Source: Enterovibrio norvegicus DSM 15893 (GTDB lineage: Bacteria; Pseudomonadota; Gammaproteobacteria; Enterobacterales; Vibrionaceae). From it: 64,000 bases of DNA. Under the pieces are notes generated by a model, which had not been told where the DNA came from, ran no database searches, and worked only from the letters and a program-made list of their open reading frames with translations. The stretch spans positions 124,001-188,000 of the forward strand of contig NZ_FOWR01000004.1 of NCBI RefSeq assembly GCF_900115495.1. Direction: 5' to 3'. This document shows, one piece after another, positions 1 to 9,172 of this stretch. Position numbers and translations under genes: made by a program. How positions within the stretch are numbered: the stretch's first letter is position 1; each line of letters begins with the position of its first letter.

Positions 1-2491
1 TGTAACCTTGTGGTAAGTCAGTGACCGCTAATCCTTCAAGGAAGGCGATGGCATCGCCCATTGCAACATTTGGGGCAGGCACAGCTTCAATCGAAATAGA
101 GTTCATTTGGTTGTAATGGGGCAGTGATTTCGCTTGTCCATCCACGGTGAAGCTGACCAAGCTAGAGAGCGGAATGGCGGATCCGTCTTGTGTCGTCACG
201 TAGAATTTATTGATGTTATGCGGGTTGGCGCGGTTAACCCGATCAAGTTGCGGAACGACCTCATAAGAGCGACCATCAATGTTGACGCGATTGATGTACC
301 CGCCACTCATCATGGTGCCTAACGTCGCGCCTATCTCTTGCATGGTGACGCCATACGCCCCGGCTGCATTTCTATCAATGTGCAGACGCACTAAGCCTGA
401 ATCGTATTTTAAATTCACGTCCGAATAGACGAAAAGCGGGCTGGCTTTCACTTTCTCTAAGATCTTGTTGCCAATGTTGAACAAGGTTTCAAAATCTGCA
501 GGGCTTGTGATCACGAACTGAACCGGCAAGCCGCCAGATGCGCCGGGCAACGAGGGCATTTGATAGGCAGTTGCATTGATGCCTGGGATGTCTTTCGCCG
601 CTTTGTTGATGTTGGCGGATATTTCTTTCTGGCTTAACGCTCTGTCACTCCACGGAATCAATGGGCCAATCGCGATGCCTTGGCTGCTGGTCGGCACGCC
701 GACAAGGGCTAGCGACGCTTCTGCTTGTGGTTGATCGGCGATGATATTCGCAATCAATTTCATGTTGGCTTGAATGTAATCGTTATTCGACGTGGAAGGT
801 GTGCTGCCTATTACCACGACCACGCCCTGATCTTCATCAGGCGCGAGTTGGGAAGGTACAAAGGTAAACAGCATGGGAAGGGCGACGAACACGGCAATCG
901 CAAAGACAACCACGACGCGTTTGTGTTCCATGATGGCGTGAAGGCCGTGCTGATAGCGCTGGGTTAATCCACCTAACACGCGTTCAACCGTGGCTTCAAA
1001 GCGGCTCGGTTGGGTGTGTGGTTTGAGCATTTTGGAACACATCATGGGCGACAAGGTGAGCGCCACGAAGCCTGAGATAAACACGGCGCCAGCGAGGGTG
1101 AGCGCGAATTCTTTGAACAATGCGCCTGTGACGCCGCCCATCAGGGCAATCGGTGCGTAAACCGCGGCAAGGGTGATGGTCATTGAGATGATAGGGACGG
1201 CGATTTCTCGTGTCGCTTCGAGCGCGGCTTTAAAAGGTTTGGTACCCATCTTGATGTGTCTATCGACGTTTTCCACCACCACAATGGCATCGTCGACCAC
1301 CAGCCCGATGGCCAATACCATGGCGAGTAAGGTCATCAAATTCAACGTGAAGCCAAAGGCTTGCATGACGACAGCGACGCCAATGAGTGACAAGGGAATG
1401 GTAACAATAGGAATGACGACGGCGCGAAACGATCCAAGGAACAGCAAGATCACCACAATCACAATGAGTGCGGCTTCGCCGATGGTTTTTACGACTTCGT
1501 CGATTGAATCTATGATTGCCAGCGTGGAGTCATACAGTACGCTGGCTTTCATGGTGGACGGCAAATTGTGTTGAATCGACGTGAACAAACCACTGATGCC
1601 TGCTGCCACGTCCAGCGGATTGGCGGTTGGGGTGGCGTTAATACCGATAATGACCGCTTCTCGTCCGTTGGCTAACGCGCGGAAGCTGTCGTTACTTTTG
1701 CTCATGTTCACTTCGGCCACGTCACTGAGCAGCACAACTTGGCCTTTCTGGCTTTTAATGATGAGGTTGCGTAACCCTTCTACCGTGTCAACTTGGCTGT
1801 CGATCGTACTGTTTAACACAGTGAAATAACTGCTGAACTGGCCGACGGCGGATTGATAGTTGTTTTGCTGCAAGATGCCGACAAGATCTGAGGTGGAGAG
1901 CTCGTACTGTCCCAACTTTTCCGGATCTGGCCATATTCGCAAAGCGAACGGGGCGCCGCCCATCATGGAAATATTGGACACCCCGTTGATGGTCGAAAGT
2001 TGAGGGTTCACCACCCGTTCTAGGTAGTCTGCGATTTGGCTGGAGTTGAGGTCTTCGCTGAAAAACGACAAATACATGATCGACGTCGTGGAGCCTGTCG
2101 ATGAGGTCACTGACGGATCGTAAGCTTCTTGCGGCAATTGGTTTGTGACGGAATTGATTTGGGAGAGGACGTTCGCCAATGCCTCATCGGGGTTAGTGTT
2201 CAGCATCATGTTCAACACGATGCTCGAACTGCCAAGCTCGCTCGCGGAGGTCATGAAATCAAGGTTGTCCACTTGAGACAACGCTTGTTCTAAAGGCTGG
2301 GTGATAAAGCCTTCCACCAATTCTGCATCTGCCCCCGGATACGCGGTGCCCACGGTGATGACGGTATTTGTCATTTCTGGGTATTGCCGCACTTGCAGAT
2401 CTTTTAACGCATTCAAGCCGAGCAATAGCAATAAAATGCTGAGTGATGTCGCCATAACAGGGCGGTAGATAAATATATCTGTAAATTTCAT
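1..2491 (-). CDS. RND efflux transporter, inner-membrane pump subunit (partial, C-terminus outside window)
   Basis: Proton-driven inner-membrane pump of the AcrB/MexB (HAE1) family. About 830 of the usual 1,020-1,050 residues are present; the C-terminus runs off the left edge. The start ATG at 2491-2489 has an AAGGAG site that overlaps the stop of the upstream adaptor gene, so the two are translationally coupled. The N-terminus has the family's short cytoplasmic lead and first membrane helix (MKFTDIFIYRPVMATSLSIL). Around residue 400 (nt 1276-1304) lies GLVVDDAIVVV, the TM4 motif whose paired Asp residues relay protons. It should work with the adaptor at 2503-3606 and an outer-membrane TolC-like channel, which is not in the window. 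The substrate cannot be told from sequence. Confidence 0.93.
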   Translation of the reverse strand, partial: MKFTDIFIYRPVMATSLSILLLLLGLNALKDLQVRQYPEMTNTVITVGTAYPGADAELVEGFITQPLEQALSQVDNLDFMTSASELGSSSIVLNMMLNTNPDEALANVLSQINSVTNQLPQEAYDPSVTSSTGSTTSIMYLSFFSEDLNSSQIADYLERVVNPQLSTINGVSNISMMGGAPFALRIWPDPEKLGQYELSTSDLVGILQQNNYQSAVGQFSSYFTVLNSTIDSQVDTVEGLRNLIIKSQKGQVVLLSDVAEVNMSKSNDSFRALANGREAVIIGINATPTANPLDVAAGISGLFTSIQHNLPSTMKASVLYDSTLAIIDSIDEVVKTIGEAALIVIVVILLFLGSFRAVVIPIVTIPLSLIGVAVVMQAFGFTLNLMTLLAMVLAIGLVVDDAIVVVENVDRHIKMGTKPFKAALEATREIAVPIISMTITLAAVYAPIALMGGVTGALFKEFALTLAGAVFISGFVALTLSPMMCSKMLKPHTQPSRFEATVERVLGGLTQRYQHGLHAIMEHKRVVVVFAIAVFVALPMLFTFVPSQLAPDEDQGVVVVIGSTPSTSNNDYIQANMKLIANIIADQPQAEASLALVGVPTSSQGIAIGPLIPWSDRALSQKEISANINKAAKDIPGINATAYQMPSLPGASGGLPVQFVITSPADFETLFNIGNKILEKVKASPLFVYSDVNLKYDSGLVRLHIDRNAAGAYGVTMQEIGATLGTMMSGGYINRVNIDGRSYEVVPQLDRVNRANPHNINKFYVTTQDGSAIPLSSLVSFTVDGQAKSLPHYNQMNSISIEAVPAPNVAMGDAIAFLEGLAVTDLPQGY

Positions 2492-2502
2492 CGTCTGACT
2501 CC

Positions 2503-3606
2503 TTACAACTGTGGCATGGAATCAGGAACAGAAATGGGGTTTGGCACAATCTTCACTTTGGTGTTGTTGCCCAAATTCAAAATGCCTGTGGTGACAACGT
2601 CCTCATTGAATTTCAGCGCTCCCGATATCAAGGCGTTGTTACCGTTTCGCGCAACCACGTCAACCGTGACCTGTTTTACCCGTGTTTCGTCGTCTTTCTT
2701 CTCGGTGACATACACTGAGTTACCGTACAAGGCGAAGACGATGGCGGTTTGTGGAACCACAAACTGTTTGTCCAAATCTGTCAGTGCAACGGCGACGTCG
2801 GCAAACATACCGCCACGCAATGACCTGTCCTCATTGGGCAGTTCGGCTTGAATGGCGACTAAACCTGTTTGGGCGTTTACCACAGGTTCGATGGCGTTGA
2901 TTTTTCCTTCATATGCCCGGTCGGGATACGCTTCAACAGTGAGTGAAATGGGCTGACCGATGCTGATTTTCCCGAGTTCCGATTGCGGCACACTGAATCG
3001 CACACGCATGACGGACAAATCATCGAGACGGACAATGTCAGAACCTACAGAGGCATATTGACCGAGATTAACGTTGCGAATACCGAGTAAACCATTAAAG
3101 GGAGCCTTGATTTCTCGGAGGGCAATGGTGGCTTGCAGGCTTTCAATACTGGCAAGCAGCGCCTCATATTTTGATTGCGCTGCCTCGACGCTTTGCTCTG
3201 ATACCGAGCGCTCTTTATAGAGTTTGACGAGGCGGTTGTAGTCATCGCGCACCGACGGCAATTGCACTTGCTGTGCTTTCAGATCGGCGGCTTGCACGGA
3301 AGCATCAAGATTGACCAACACGGTGGCTTTTTCCACAGATTGGCCGTTTTCAAAGTTAATGCCGGTGACGATGCCCGCGACCTCATTAGAGATATTGACC
3401 CCTTGATTAGGTTCGATAAACCCGATCGCACTGATATTTTGCGGCCACACTGTTGGGGTGAGCGTTTCAATCGTCACCGGGTAAACAGGCTCTGGCAGAT
3501 TGGCGAGGGTATTTTTAATCTTATTGTTCACGAAAAGGTTAAAGCCAATAACGGTGCCAAAGGCGAGCAAGATGATCACCAGCATTCCTAAGATCCATTT
3601 GTTCAT
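2503..3606 (-). CDS. RND efflux periplasmic adaptor (membrane fusion protein)
   Basis: A 367-residue HlyD/AcrA-family adaptor that bridges the RND pump and an outer-membrane channel in the periplasm. One N-terminal membrane anchor (about residues 5-27) is followed by a lipoyl half-motif (GIVTGINFENGQSVEKATVL), a coiled-coil hairpin (about 105-165), the second lipoyl half (IKAPFNGLLGIRNVNLGQ), and beta-barrel and membrane-proximal domains. It has no lipobox, so it is anchored by the helix rather than by lipid. It is the first gene of a two-gene operon, with the pump gene starting 11 nt after its stop. A GGGAG site precedes the ATG. No linked TetR or two-component regulator is visible. Confidence 0.92.
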   Translation of the reverse strand: MNKWILGMLVIILLAFGTVIGFNLFVNNKIKNTLANLPEPVYPVTIETLTPTVWPQNISAIGFIEPNQGVNISNEVAGIVTGINFENGQSVEKATVLVNLDASVQAADLKAQQVQLPSVRDDYNRLVKLYKERSVSEQSVEAAQSKYEALLASIESLQATIALREIKAPFNGLLGIRNVNLGQYASVGSDIVRLDDLSVMRVRFSVPQSELGKISIGQPISLTVEAYPDRAYEGKINAIEPVVNAQTGLVAIQAELPNEDRSLRGGMFADVAVALTDLDKQFVVPQTAIVFALYGNSVYVTEKKDDETRVKQVTVDVVARNGNNALISGALKFNEDVVTTGILNLGNNTKVKIVPNPISVPDSMPQL

Positions 3607-3911
3607 GCGTAATGCTCCCCGCTCGAGTTAGCGTGTGTTGACAAGGAATTATGTTGGTGTACGTCAGTGAAACGTGGTGGCTGAATGTCCATTTTTGCTG
3701 CCTCTCCAGTGCGATACGAAAAAGTATAAGCAACCTGTCACATTGGGTTGTGTCCATCTTGGGACGAATGAAACGCGAAAATTGCGCGCCAAGGGATAAA
3801 CATTTGAGGTGTGAGAAATGAAAAGTAAATCAGACAGTTGAAGGCGGTGTGGTGTGAGAGGGAAAAGTCAGAACGCGGGTGATCTTTTTCATTGAGGGTG
3901 TGAAAGACACG

Positions 3912-3936
3912 AAAAAGGAGGCGTTTCGCCTCCTTT
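3912..3936 (-). terminator. Rho-independent terminator after the betaine-binding-protein gene
   Basis: A 10-bp GC-rich stem (AAAGGAGGCG / CGCCTCCTTT) with a 3-nt loop, followed on the minus strand by a T-run. It ends transcription from the gene at 4015-5001. The rest of 3607-4014 holds the presumed promoter of the efflux operon; no gene is seen there. Confidence 0.85.
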
Positions 3937-4014
3937 GGTTTTTAAAATGTCGCCGCAATACATATCGAAAACAGTGTCGATAAATGACGGGGAATATTTG
4001 TCGAGATGATGTGC

Positions 4015-5001
4015 CTACAATGCGTCTTTCACTTTAGCTGCAACGTCAGCAGGCACCCATTGGCTCCATAGCTGCGGGTAGGATTCAAGGAATTCTAGCG
4101 CCGCGATTTCGCCATCCGCTTGGTTTTCTTCCATCCATGCCATCATCGCGCTCATGTCAGCATTCGGGTACGCACGATTGGCGATGTATGTGTAAGCCTC
4201 AGGGGAGTCCGTTGCAAAAGATTCCGTTGTGATGGTGTTTACGGCAGACGGTGGGTAAGCCGTCACTTTTGGCGATTCACAGCCTTCTTGCGTAATGCAC
4301 GCCTCATAGTGAACGGGATCGGCTTCTACACCGAAGTCGACTTTTACCATGTCGTAGCGACCAAGCACGGGCGTTGGAGACCAGTAGTAACCAAACCAGG
4401 GTTTCTCGCGGTCATACGCACGGGCGATTGAACCTGCCAGCGCAGCGCCTGAGCCTGGGTCAACCATTTCAAAACCGGCGTCTTCAAGGTTGAGTGCATT
4501 AAATAGATGGCCTGCGGTGATTTGGCACGTCCAACCTGACGGACAGGTCATGAAGCCTGATTTACTGTCATCTTCTGGATGAGGGAAGAGCTTGGCATTC
4601 GCCTTCACACCCTCAATCGTGGCAAGTTCGGGATGTTTCTCGACCATGTATTTTGGTATCCAAAACCCTTCTTCGCCGCCTTCAGCAAATGCTTTACCGG
4701 CAAAGCGGAGTTTTTTCTCGCTGACGCCTTTTTCAAGCATTTCCTTGTGTGAGTTGCTCCAGAATTCAGGGGCAATATCTGGTTCGCCTTTTTCCGTCAT
4801 GGAGATGCCCGTTGGCATAGTATCTCCCGGCACAAGTTCGGCGTCGCAGCCGTAGCCATTCTCAAGAATAAATTTATCTACGTTTGCAATGAGTGTGGCT
4901 GAATTCCAGTTCATGTCCGCGATGGTGACGTTGCCACATTCATCTGCAGATGCGAAAGGAGAGAGAGCTAGCAGCGCAAGCGGAAGATAGCGTTTTTGCA
5001 T
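4015..5001 (-). CDS. Glycine betaine/proline-type ABC transporter substrate-binding protein (orphan, ProX/OpuAC family)
   Basis: A 328-residue periplasmic binding protein of the OpuAC family, which binds quaternary ammonium compatible solutes such as glycine betaine or choline. A signal peptide is visible (MQKRYLPLALLALSPFASA, cleavage near residue 19). The mature domain begins with the typical strand (GNVTIADMNWNSATLIANV) and contains many Trp/Tyr residues (APEFWSNSH, WFGYYWSPTP) consistent with an aromatic cation cage. No cognate ATPase or permease is adjacent: the neighbouring ABC system is polyamine-type with its own binding protein. It therefore probably feeds a transporter encoded elsewhere. 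It has its own terminator downstream. Confidence 0.85.
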   Translation of the reverse strand: MQKRYLPLALLALSPFASADECGNVTIADMNWNSATLIANVDKFILENGYGCDAELVPGDTMPTGISMTEKGEPDIAPEFWSNSHKEMLEKGVSEKKLRFAGKAFAEGGEEGFWIPKYMVEKHPELATIEGVKANAKLFPHPEDDSKSGFMTCPSGWTCQITAGHLFNALNLEDAGFEMVDPGSGAALAGSIARAYDREKPWFGYYWSPTPVLGRYDMVKVDFGVEADPVHYEACITQEGCESPKVTAYPPSAVNTITTESFATDSPEAYTYIANRAYPNADMSAMMAWMEENQADGEIAALEFLESYPQLWSQWVPADVAAKVKDAL

Positions 5002-5393
5002 GTGAAAATCTCCGGCAGTAGACGATGTTCGTCTTTTTATTTTTTGGTGTGTTAAACCTTATGCCAACGCAACATGAAGGTGCAGAATTCAGGGCGTTTT
5101 ACGGGGGTTGTGAGCGCCTCTGAGCTCAAGCATCTTCAGGTCGTTTGAGTCTAGTTTTCAGCGTAATGCCTTCAGTGAAAGACGATAACAAAGTGTATGA
5201 ATGAAGCGTGTGAATTTAACGGTAATCGTGACGTTTGTTAGATTTTGCTAATTCAAAGTTAAAAATGAGTGTTTCATAACTGGGAGCAGGATGAATTGAT
5301 CAGCCTCTCATTGGGGGGGCATGCTCTTTGATCAATGTTAATGCCATGTTATACGCTCTAGGTTGGTTAAAAGTGTAAAGGATGGCATTCACC
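5002..5393. promoter_or_regulatory. Divergent intergenic region between the betaine-binding protein and the ABC importer
   Basis: About 390 bp without a gene, holding both divergent promoters. An inverted repeat ATTGATCA (5295-5302) / TGATCAAT (5329-5336), each half containing the palindrome TGATCA, flanks a G-run. It could be an operator, but no regulator can be assigned. Confidence 0.4.
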
Positions 5394-6542
5394 ATGCAAG
5401 ATGCTGGGAACGGACAAGGAAACATCCGCGAAATCATTCAGGAACAGAAAAGCGACAGTGGGTCTCCTTTTGTGCGTTTCGACAATGTTCAAAAGAGCTA
5501 TGACGGGAGAAGTTTGGTCGTCAAAGGGTTCGATCTTGATATTCAACAGGGTGAATTCATCACGCTTCTTGGCCCATCTGGTTCGGGAAAATCGACTGTT
5601 CTCATGATGATGGCGGGTTTCGAACAACCTACCCATGGTGAGATCTACCTGAACAACCAACCGATTAAGACGTTGCCTCCTCACAAACGTGGCATTGGAT
5701 TGGTATTCCAAAACTACGCGTTGTTTCCCCATATGACGGTGGAAGAAAACCTCGCCTTTCCTTTGCAAGTTCGCAACCTTTCTAAATCTGACACTGAAAA
5801 AAAAGTGAAACGTGCCTTAGATATGGTGCGTCTTTCTGAGTTTGGGCATCGCCGTCCGGCCCACCTTTCGGGTGGTCAGCAACAACGCGTTGCCGTGGCT
5901 CGCGCTTTGGTGTTTGAACCAGAATTGGTATTGATGGACGAACCACTCGGTGCGCTGGATAAAAACTTGCGTGAAGAGATGCAGTACGAAATCAAACACA
6001 TTCAGCAAGATCTGGGTGTCACCATGATTTACGTAACGCATGATCAATCCGAAGCACTGACCATGTCTGATCGCATTGCTGTATTTAATGACGGTGTCGT
6101 CCAGCAACTAGCGACACCAGAAGAATTATACGAGCGACCCGTGAATGCGTTCGTGGCGCAATTTATTGGTGAGAATAATCGTTTGAAAGGCGATGTCATC
6201 GAGTTAAGCGATTCGCAGTGCCGCGTAAAAGTACCGAATGGCGACATCATTACGGCGAAACCCGTGGCGGTAGACAGCATGGGGTCGCAGTCAACCTTGT
6301 CACTTCGCCCTGAACGTATCGTCATTAACCCCGAAGATGGCGCAATGGCGAATGTGTTTGATGCGAAAGTCGAGGAAGTGATTTACCTCGGCGATCATTT
6401 GCGCACTCGCGTGAATGTTTGCGAAAACAACGAATTTATTATCAAAACCCCCAATGCTGACGGTCACCCAAACTTGCGCCGCGGAGAAATGATCCGTGTC
6501 GGTTGGGCTGAAGAAGATTGTCGTGCATTGGATGCCTCATAG
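5394..6542 (+). CDS. Polyamine-type ABC transporter ATP-binding protein (PotA family)
   Basis: ATPase subunit of a PotABCD-type importer, about 380 residues. It shows Walker A GPSGSGKST, Q-loop FQNYALFPHMT, signature LSGGQQQR, Walker B LVLMDEP, the H-loop THDQSEALTMSDR, and a C-terminal TOBE regulatory domain (about 280-380). The ATG at 5394 is preferred because the AAAGG site (5377-5381) directly abuts the alternative ATG at 5382, leaving no spacing. It heads an operon with the binding protein (6750) and two permeases (7908, 9173). The family transports spermidine or putrescine, but related alphaproteobacterial-type systems take other cationic or small organic substrates, so specificity is open. 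Confidence 0.9.
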   Translation: MQDAGNGQGNIREIIQEQKSDSGSPFVRFDNVQKSYDGRSLVVKGFDLDIQQGEFITLLGPSGSGKSTVLMMMAGFEQPTHGEIYLNNQPIKTLPPHKRGIGLVFQNYALFPHMTVEENLAFPLQVRNLSKSDTEKKVKRALDMVRLSEFGHRRPAHLSGGQQQRVAVARALVFEPELVLMDEPLGALDKNLREEMQYEIKHIQQDLGVTMIYVTHDQSEALTMSDRIAVFNDGVVQQLATPEELYERPVNAFVAQFIGENNRLKGDVIELSDSQCRVKVPNGDIITAKPVAVDSMGSQSTLSLRPERIVINPEDGAMANVFDAKVEEVIYLGDHLRTRVNVCENNEFIIKTPNADGHPNLRRGEMIRVGWAEEDCRALDAS

Positions 6543-6652
6543 CATCACCTCACTCTGTTTAAATTGGCGTGTATGCCCAGTTTGAACGTGACGTAAAAAC
6601 GTACAACACATGGAAAACGAGGACTGAAAGACGGGCACTTAGGAACGCAGTT

Positions 6653-6693
6653 TTTTGCATGGCATGAAAGAGGACTATTGATGCCATGCAAAA
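6653..6693 (+). other. Strong intercistronic hairpin between ATPase and binding-protein genes
   Basis: Perfect 13-bp inverted repeat (TTTTGCATGGCAT / ATGCCATGCAAAA) with a 15-nt loop and no following T-run. It is not a classical terminator. It may stabilise or process mRNA upstream of the highly expressed binding-protein gene, or be an operator. Confidence 0.6.
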
Positions 6694-6749
6694 GTGGATT
6701 CCTGCACCTGTCTAGATGTTAACAAGCGATAGACTTGAGGAAGAAAATA

Positions 6750-7835
6750 ATGAAAAAACTCGCGTTGCAAGTTGCAATCCTGACAGGACTAACGGGTGTT
6801 GCATCCGCGTCTTTTGCAGAAGAGTCGTTAAATGTTGTGTCTTGGGGTGGTGCGTATACTGCCAGCCAAACCAAGGCATATCATGAACCTTGGACGGCTA
6901 AAACGGGTCAGAAAGTCATCAATATCGATAAATCTCAGAACGGCCTTTCAGGCCTGCGCGCGCAAGTTGAAGCGGGCAATGTTAGCTGGGATTTGGTAGA
7001 CATTCTGCCTTCTGATGCCATTGTCGCGTGTGATGAAGGCTTGGCTGAGCCTCTTGATCACGATGTATTGCTTGCCGCTTCGCCAGATGGCATGCCAGCG
7101 ACAAAAGACTTCCTTGCAGGCTCTTTGAGTGAGTGTTTTGTTCCTTCGATCGTTTACTCGAACATTGTTGCCTTCAACACTGAAATGTTTAAGGGCAAAC
7201 AGCCAAACTCTATCAATGACGTGTTTGACCTGAAGAAATTCCCAGGTAAGCGCTCGCTTCAGAAAAAACCTATCAACAACCTTGAGTGGGCATTGATTGC
7301 AGACGGCGTTCCTGCAGGCGAAGTCTACGATGTGCTAAGCACCGAAGAAGGTGTTCAACGTGCCTTCAAGAAACTCGACACCATTAAAGATTCTGTGATT
7401 TGGTGGGAAGAGGGCGCGCAGCCACCACAACTTCTTGCTGACAAAGAAGTGGCATTTGCTTCTGCGTACAACGGCCGAATCTTTAACGCGGCGGTGAATG
7501 AAAAGCAACCATTTGACATCATTTGGGACGGCCAAGTGTTTGAGCTGGATGGTTGGGTCGTGCCAAAAGGTAAGCTAGACAAAGTGAAAGATTACCTTCG
7601 CTTTGCGACAGACTCTCAGCGTTTGGCTGATCAAGCGAAATACATTTCGTATGGCCCAGCAAGAAACTCTTCCGCGGCGATGGTGACAACGCATGCGGAC
7701 ACGGGTATCGACATGAAACCGCACATGCCAACCTTTGGTCCTAACTTCAGCACAGCGATTCCGAAAGATGATGAGTTCTGGGCTGACAATGGTGATGAAC
7801 TGGCACAACGCTTTAACGCGTGGTTAGTACAGTAA
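6750..7835 (+). CDS. Polyamine-type ABC transporter periplasmic substrate-binding protein (PotD family)
   Basis: A 361-residue extracellular binding protein. The ATG at 6750 has a GAGGAAG site 6 nt upstream; an upstream in-frame TTG at 6735 lacks one. The signal peptide covers about residues 1-23 (ALQVAILTGLTGVASASFAEE). The mature protein starts with LNVVSWGGAYTAS, typical of PotD/PotF-like proteins, and ends in a Trp-rich lobe. Its place directly before two permease genes shows that it is the receptor of this importer. It is followed by a terminator-like hairpin that would lower expression of the permeases relative to this protein. The ligand is not predictable; spermidine or putrescine is only the family default. 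Confidence 0.9.
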   Translation: MKKLALQVAILTGLTGVASASFAEESLNVVSWGGAYTASQTKAYHEPWTAKTGQKVINIDKSQNGLSGLRAQVEAGNVSWDLVDILPSDAIVACDEGLAEPLDHDVLLAASPDGMPATKDFLAGSLSECFVPSIVYSNIVAFNTEMFKGKQPNSINDVFDLKKFPGKRSLQKKPINNLEWALIADGVPAGEVYDVLSTEEGVQRAFKKLDTIKDSVIWWEEGAQPPQLLADKEVAFASAYNGRIFNAAVNEKQPFDIIWDGQVFELDGWVVPKGKLDKVKDYLRFATDSQRLADQAKYISYGPARNSSAAMVTTHADTGIDMKPHMPTFGPNFSTAIPKDDEFWADNGDELAQRFNAWLVQ

Positions 7836-7844
7836 CGTAACAAT

Positions 7845-7882
7845 AAGTCGGCGGATGACGTACGGTTATCCGCCGACTTTTT
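7845..7882 (+). terminator. Intercistronic terminator/attenuator
   Basis: A 12-bp stem (AAGTCGGCGGAT / ATCCGCCGACTT) followed by T's, 10 nt after the binding-protein stop and 26 nt before the permease start. It probably gives partial termination, so that receptor exceeds permease. Confidence 0.8.
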
Positions 7883-7907
7883 GTGAGCAAGCGGTTGGAG
7901 AGAGTAC

Positions 7908-9164
7908 GTGCAGGGAAGTAAAACACAAGAATTGACGACAGCAGATGGCGTTTCACTTCGCGTCAGTCAAGAAAGATCAATTCGACGCAACAAAATCAAA
8001 GCGTTTTTATTGGTGGCTCCGCTGCTGATATTTCTGCTGGTGGCGTTCGTTTTACCCATTGTCGATATGCTAAAACGCAGTGTCGAAAACCCCGAAGTAC
8101 TCACTTACCTTCCCACCACAACTGTTGCGCTGCAAGAATGGAATGACGACGAACTGCCTGATGAAAGTGTGTTTGCTGCGTTGGCAGTGGATCTAAAAGC
8201 AGGTGCAGAAGCGCGAACCATTGGTAAAGTCGCGTCACGACTAAACTATGAAAAATCGGGTATGCGCTCGCTGATCATGAAATCAGCACGTAAATCCAAA
8301 CGCTTTAAAGAAGGGGCGTACAAAGAACAGTTGTTGAAGGCAGATAAACGCTGGGCCGATGTTGGTGTGTGGAAACTTATTCAGCGTGAGTCTAGCCCTT
8401 ATACGTTCTCTTATTATCTTAACGCGGTTGACCACAAATACGCTGACAATGGCGACATCGTGGCGCAGCCCGAACATCTCCAAATCTATAATTCTCTCTT
8501 CTTCCGAACGATTTACATGAGTATCGCGATCACTTCCTTGTGTTTGTTGTTGGGATACCCGATAGCCTATTTGTTGGCAAACCTGCCACTTCGTCAGGCG
8601 AATTTACTGATGATTTTGGTGTTGTTACCGTTCTGGACGTCATTGCTTGTGCGTACTGCAACATGGATTGCGATTCTTCAACAGCAAGGCGTGTTGAATG
8701 ACCTTATGGTGGGGGCTGGCATTCTGTCGGACGAAGACCGGATACAAATGATCTATAACCAGACTGGCACCTTGATTGCGATGACACACATATTGCTGCC
8801 GTTCATGATATTGCCACTCTATTCCGTCATGAAAACCATATCTCCAAGTTATGTGCGTGCTGCGCGTTCTATGGGGGCGACACCGTTTACCGCGTTTAGG
8901 CGTGTTTACTTCCCTCAAACATTGCCCGGTATTGGTGCTGGCTCGATTTTGGTGTTTATTCTTGCGATTGGTTACTACATCACCCCCGCATTAGTGGGCG
9001 GACAAACCGGTACCTTTATCACTAACTTTATTGCGTACCACATGCAAACCTCGCTGAACTGGGGCTTGGCTGCTGCCATTGCGTCGATTCTTCTGATCAT
9101 CGTTATCGGATTGTATTGGCTTTATAACCGCCTTATTGGCGTCGATAACGTGAAATTAGGGTAG
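7908..9164 (+). CDS. Polyamine-type ABC transporter permease 1 (PotB family)
   Basis: A 418-residue inner-membrane permease with a GTG start preceded by GGAGAG. TM1 (about 27-50) is followed by a long periplasmic insertion of about 145 residues (about 52-200) before the remaining five helices. This explains a length above the E. coli PotB size (about 275-285) and is common in the longer PotB-type proteins of marine bacteria. The cytoplasmic coupling motif is seen near residue 320 (AARSMGATPFTAFRRVYFP), which contacts the ATPase. The gene lies 8 nt before the second permease. Confidence 0.9.
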   Translation: MQGSKTQELTTADGVSLRVSQERSIRRNKIKAFLLVAPLLIFLLVAFVLPIVDMLKRSVENPEVLTYLPTTTVALQEWNDDELPDESVFAALAVDLKAGAEARTIGKVASRLNYEKSGMRSLIMKSARKSKRFKEGAYKEQLLKADKRWADVGVWKLIQRESSPYTFSYYLNAVDHKYADNGDIVAQPEHLQIYNSLFFRTIYMSIAITSLCLLLGYPIAYLLANLPLRQANLLMILVLLPFWTSLLVRTATWIAILQQQGVLNDLMVGAGILSDEDRIQMIYNQTGTLIAMTHILLPFMILPLYSVMKTISPSYVRAARSMGATPFTAFRRVYFPQTLPGIGAGSILVFILAIGYYITPALVGGQTGTFITNFIAYHMQTSLNWGLAAAIASILLIIVIGLYWLYNRLIGVDNVKLG

Positions 9165-9172
9165 GAGATAAC

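Noticed and set aside
5295-5336. TGATCA inverted repeat as a specific operator
   Set aside because: Too short and AT-rich to assign to a regulator; recorded only as part of the intergenic region.
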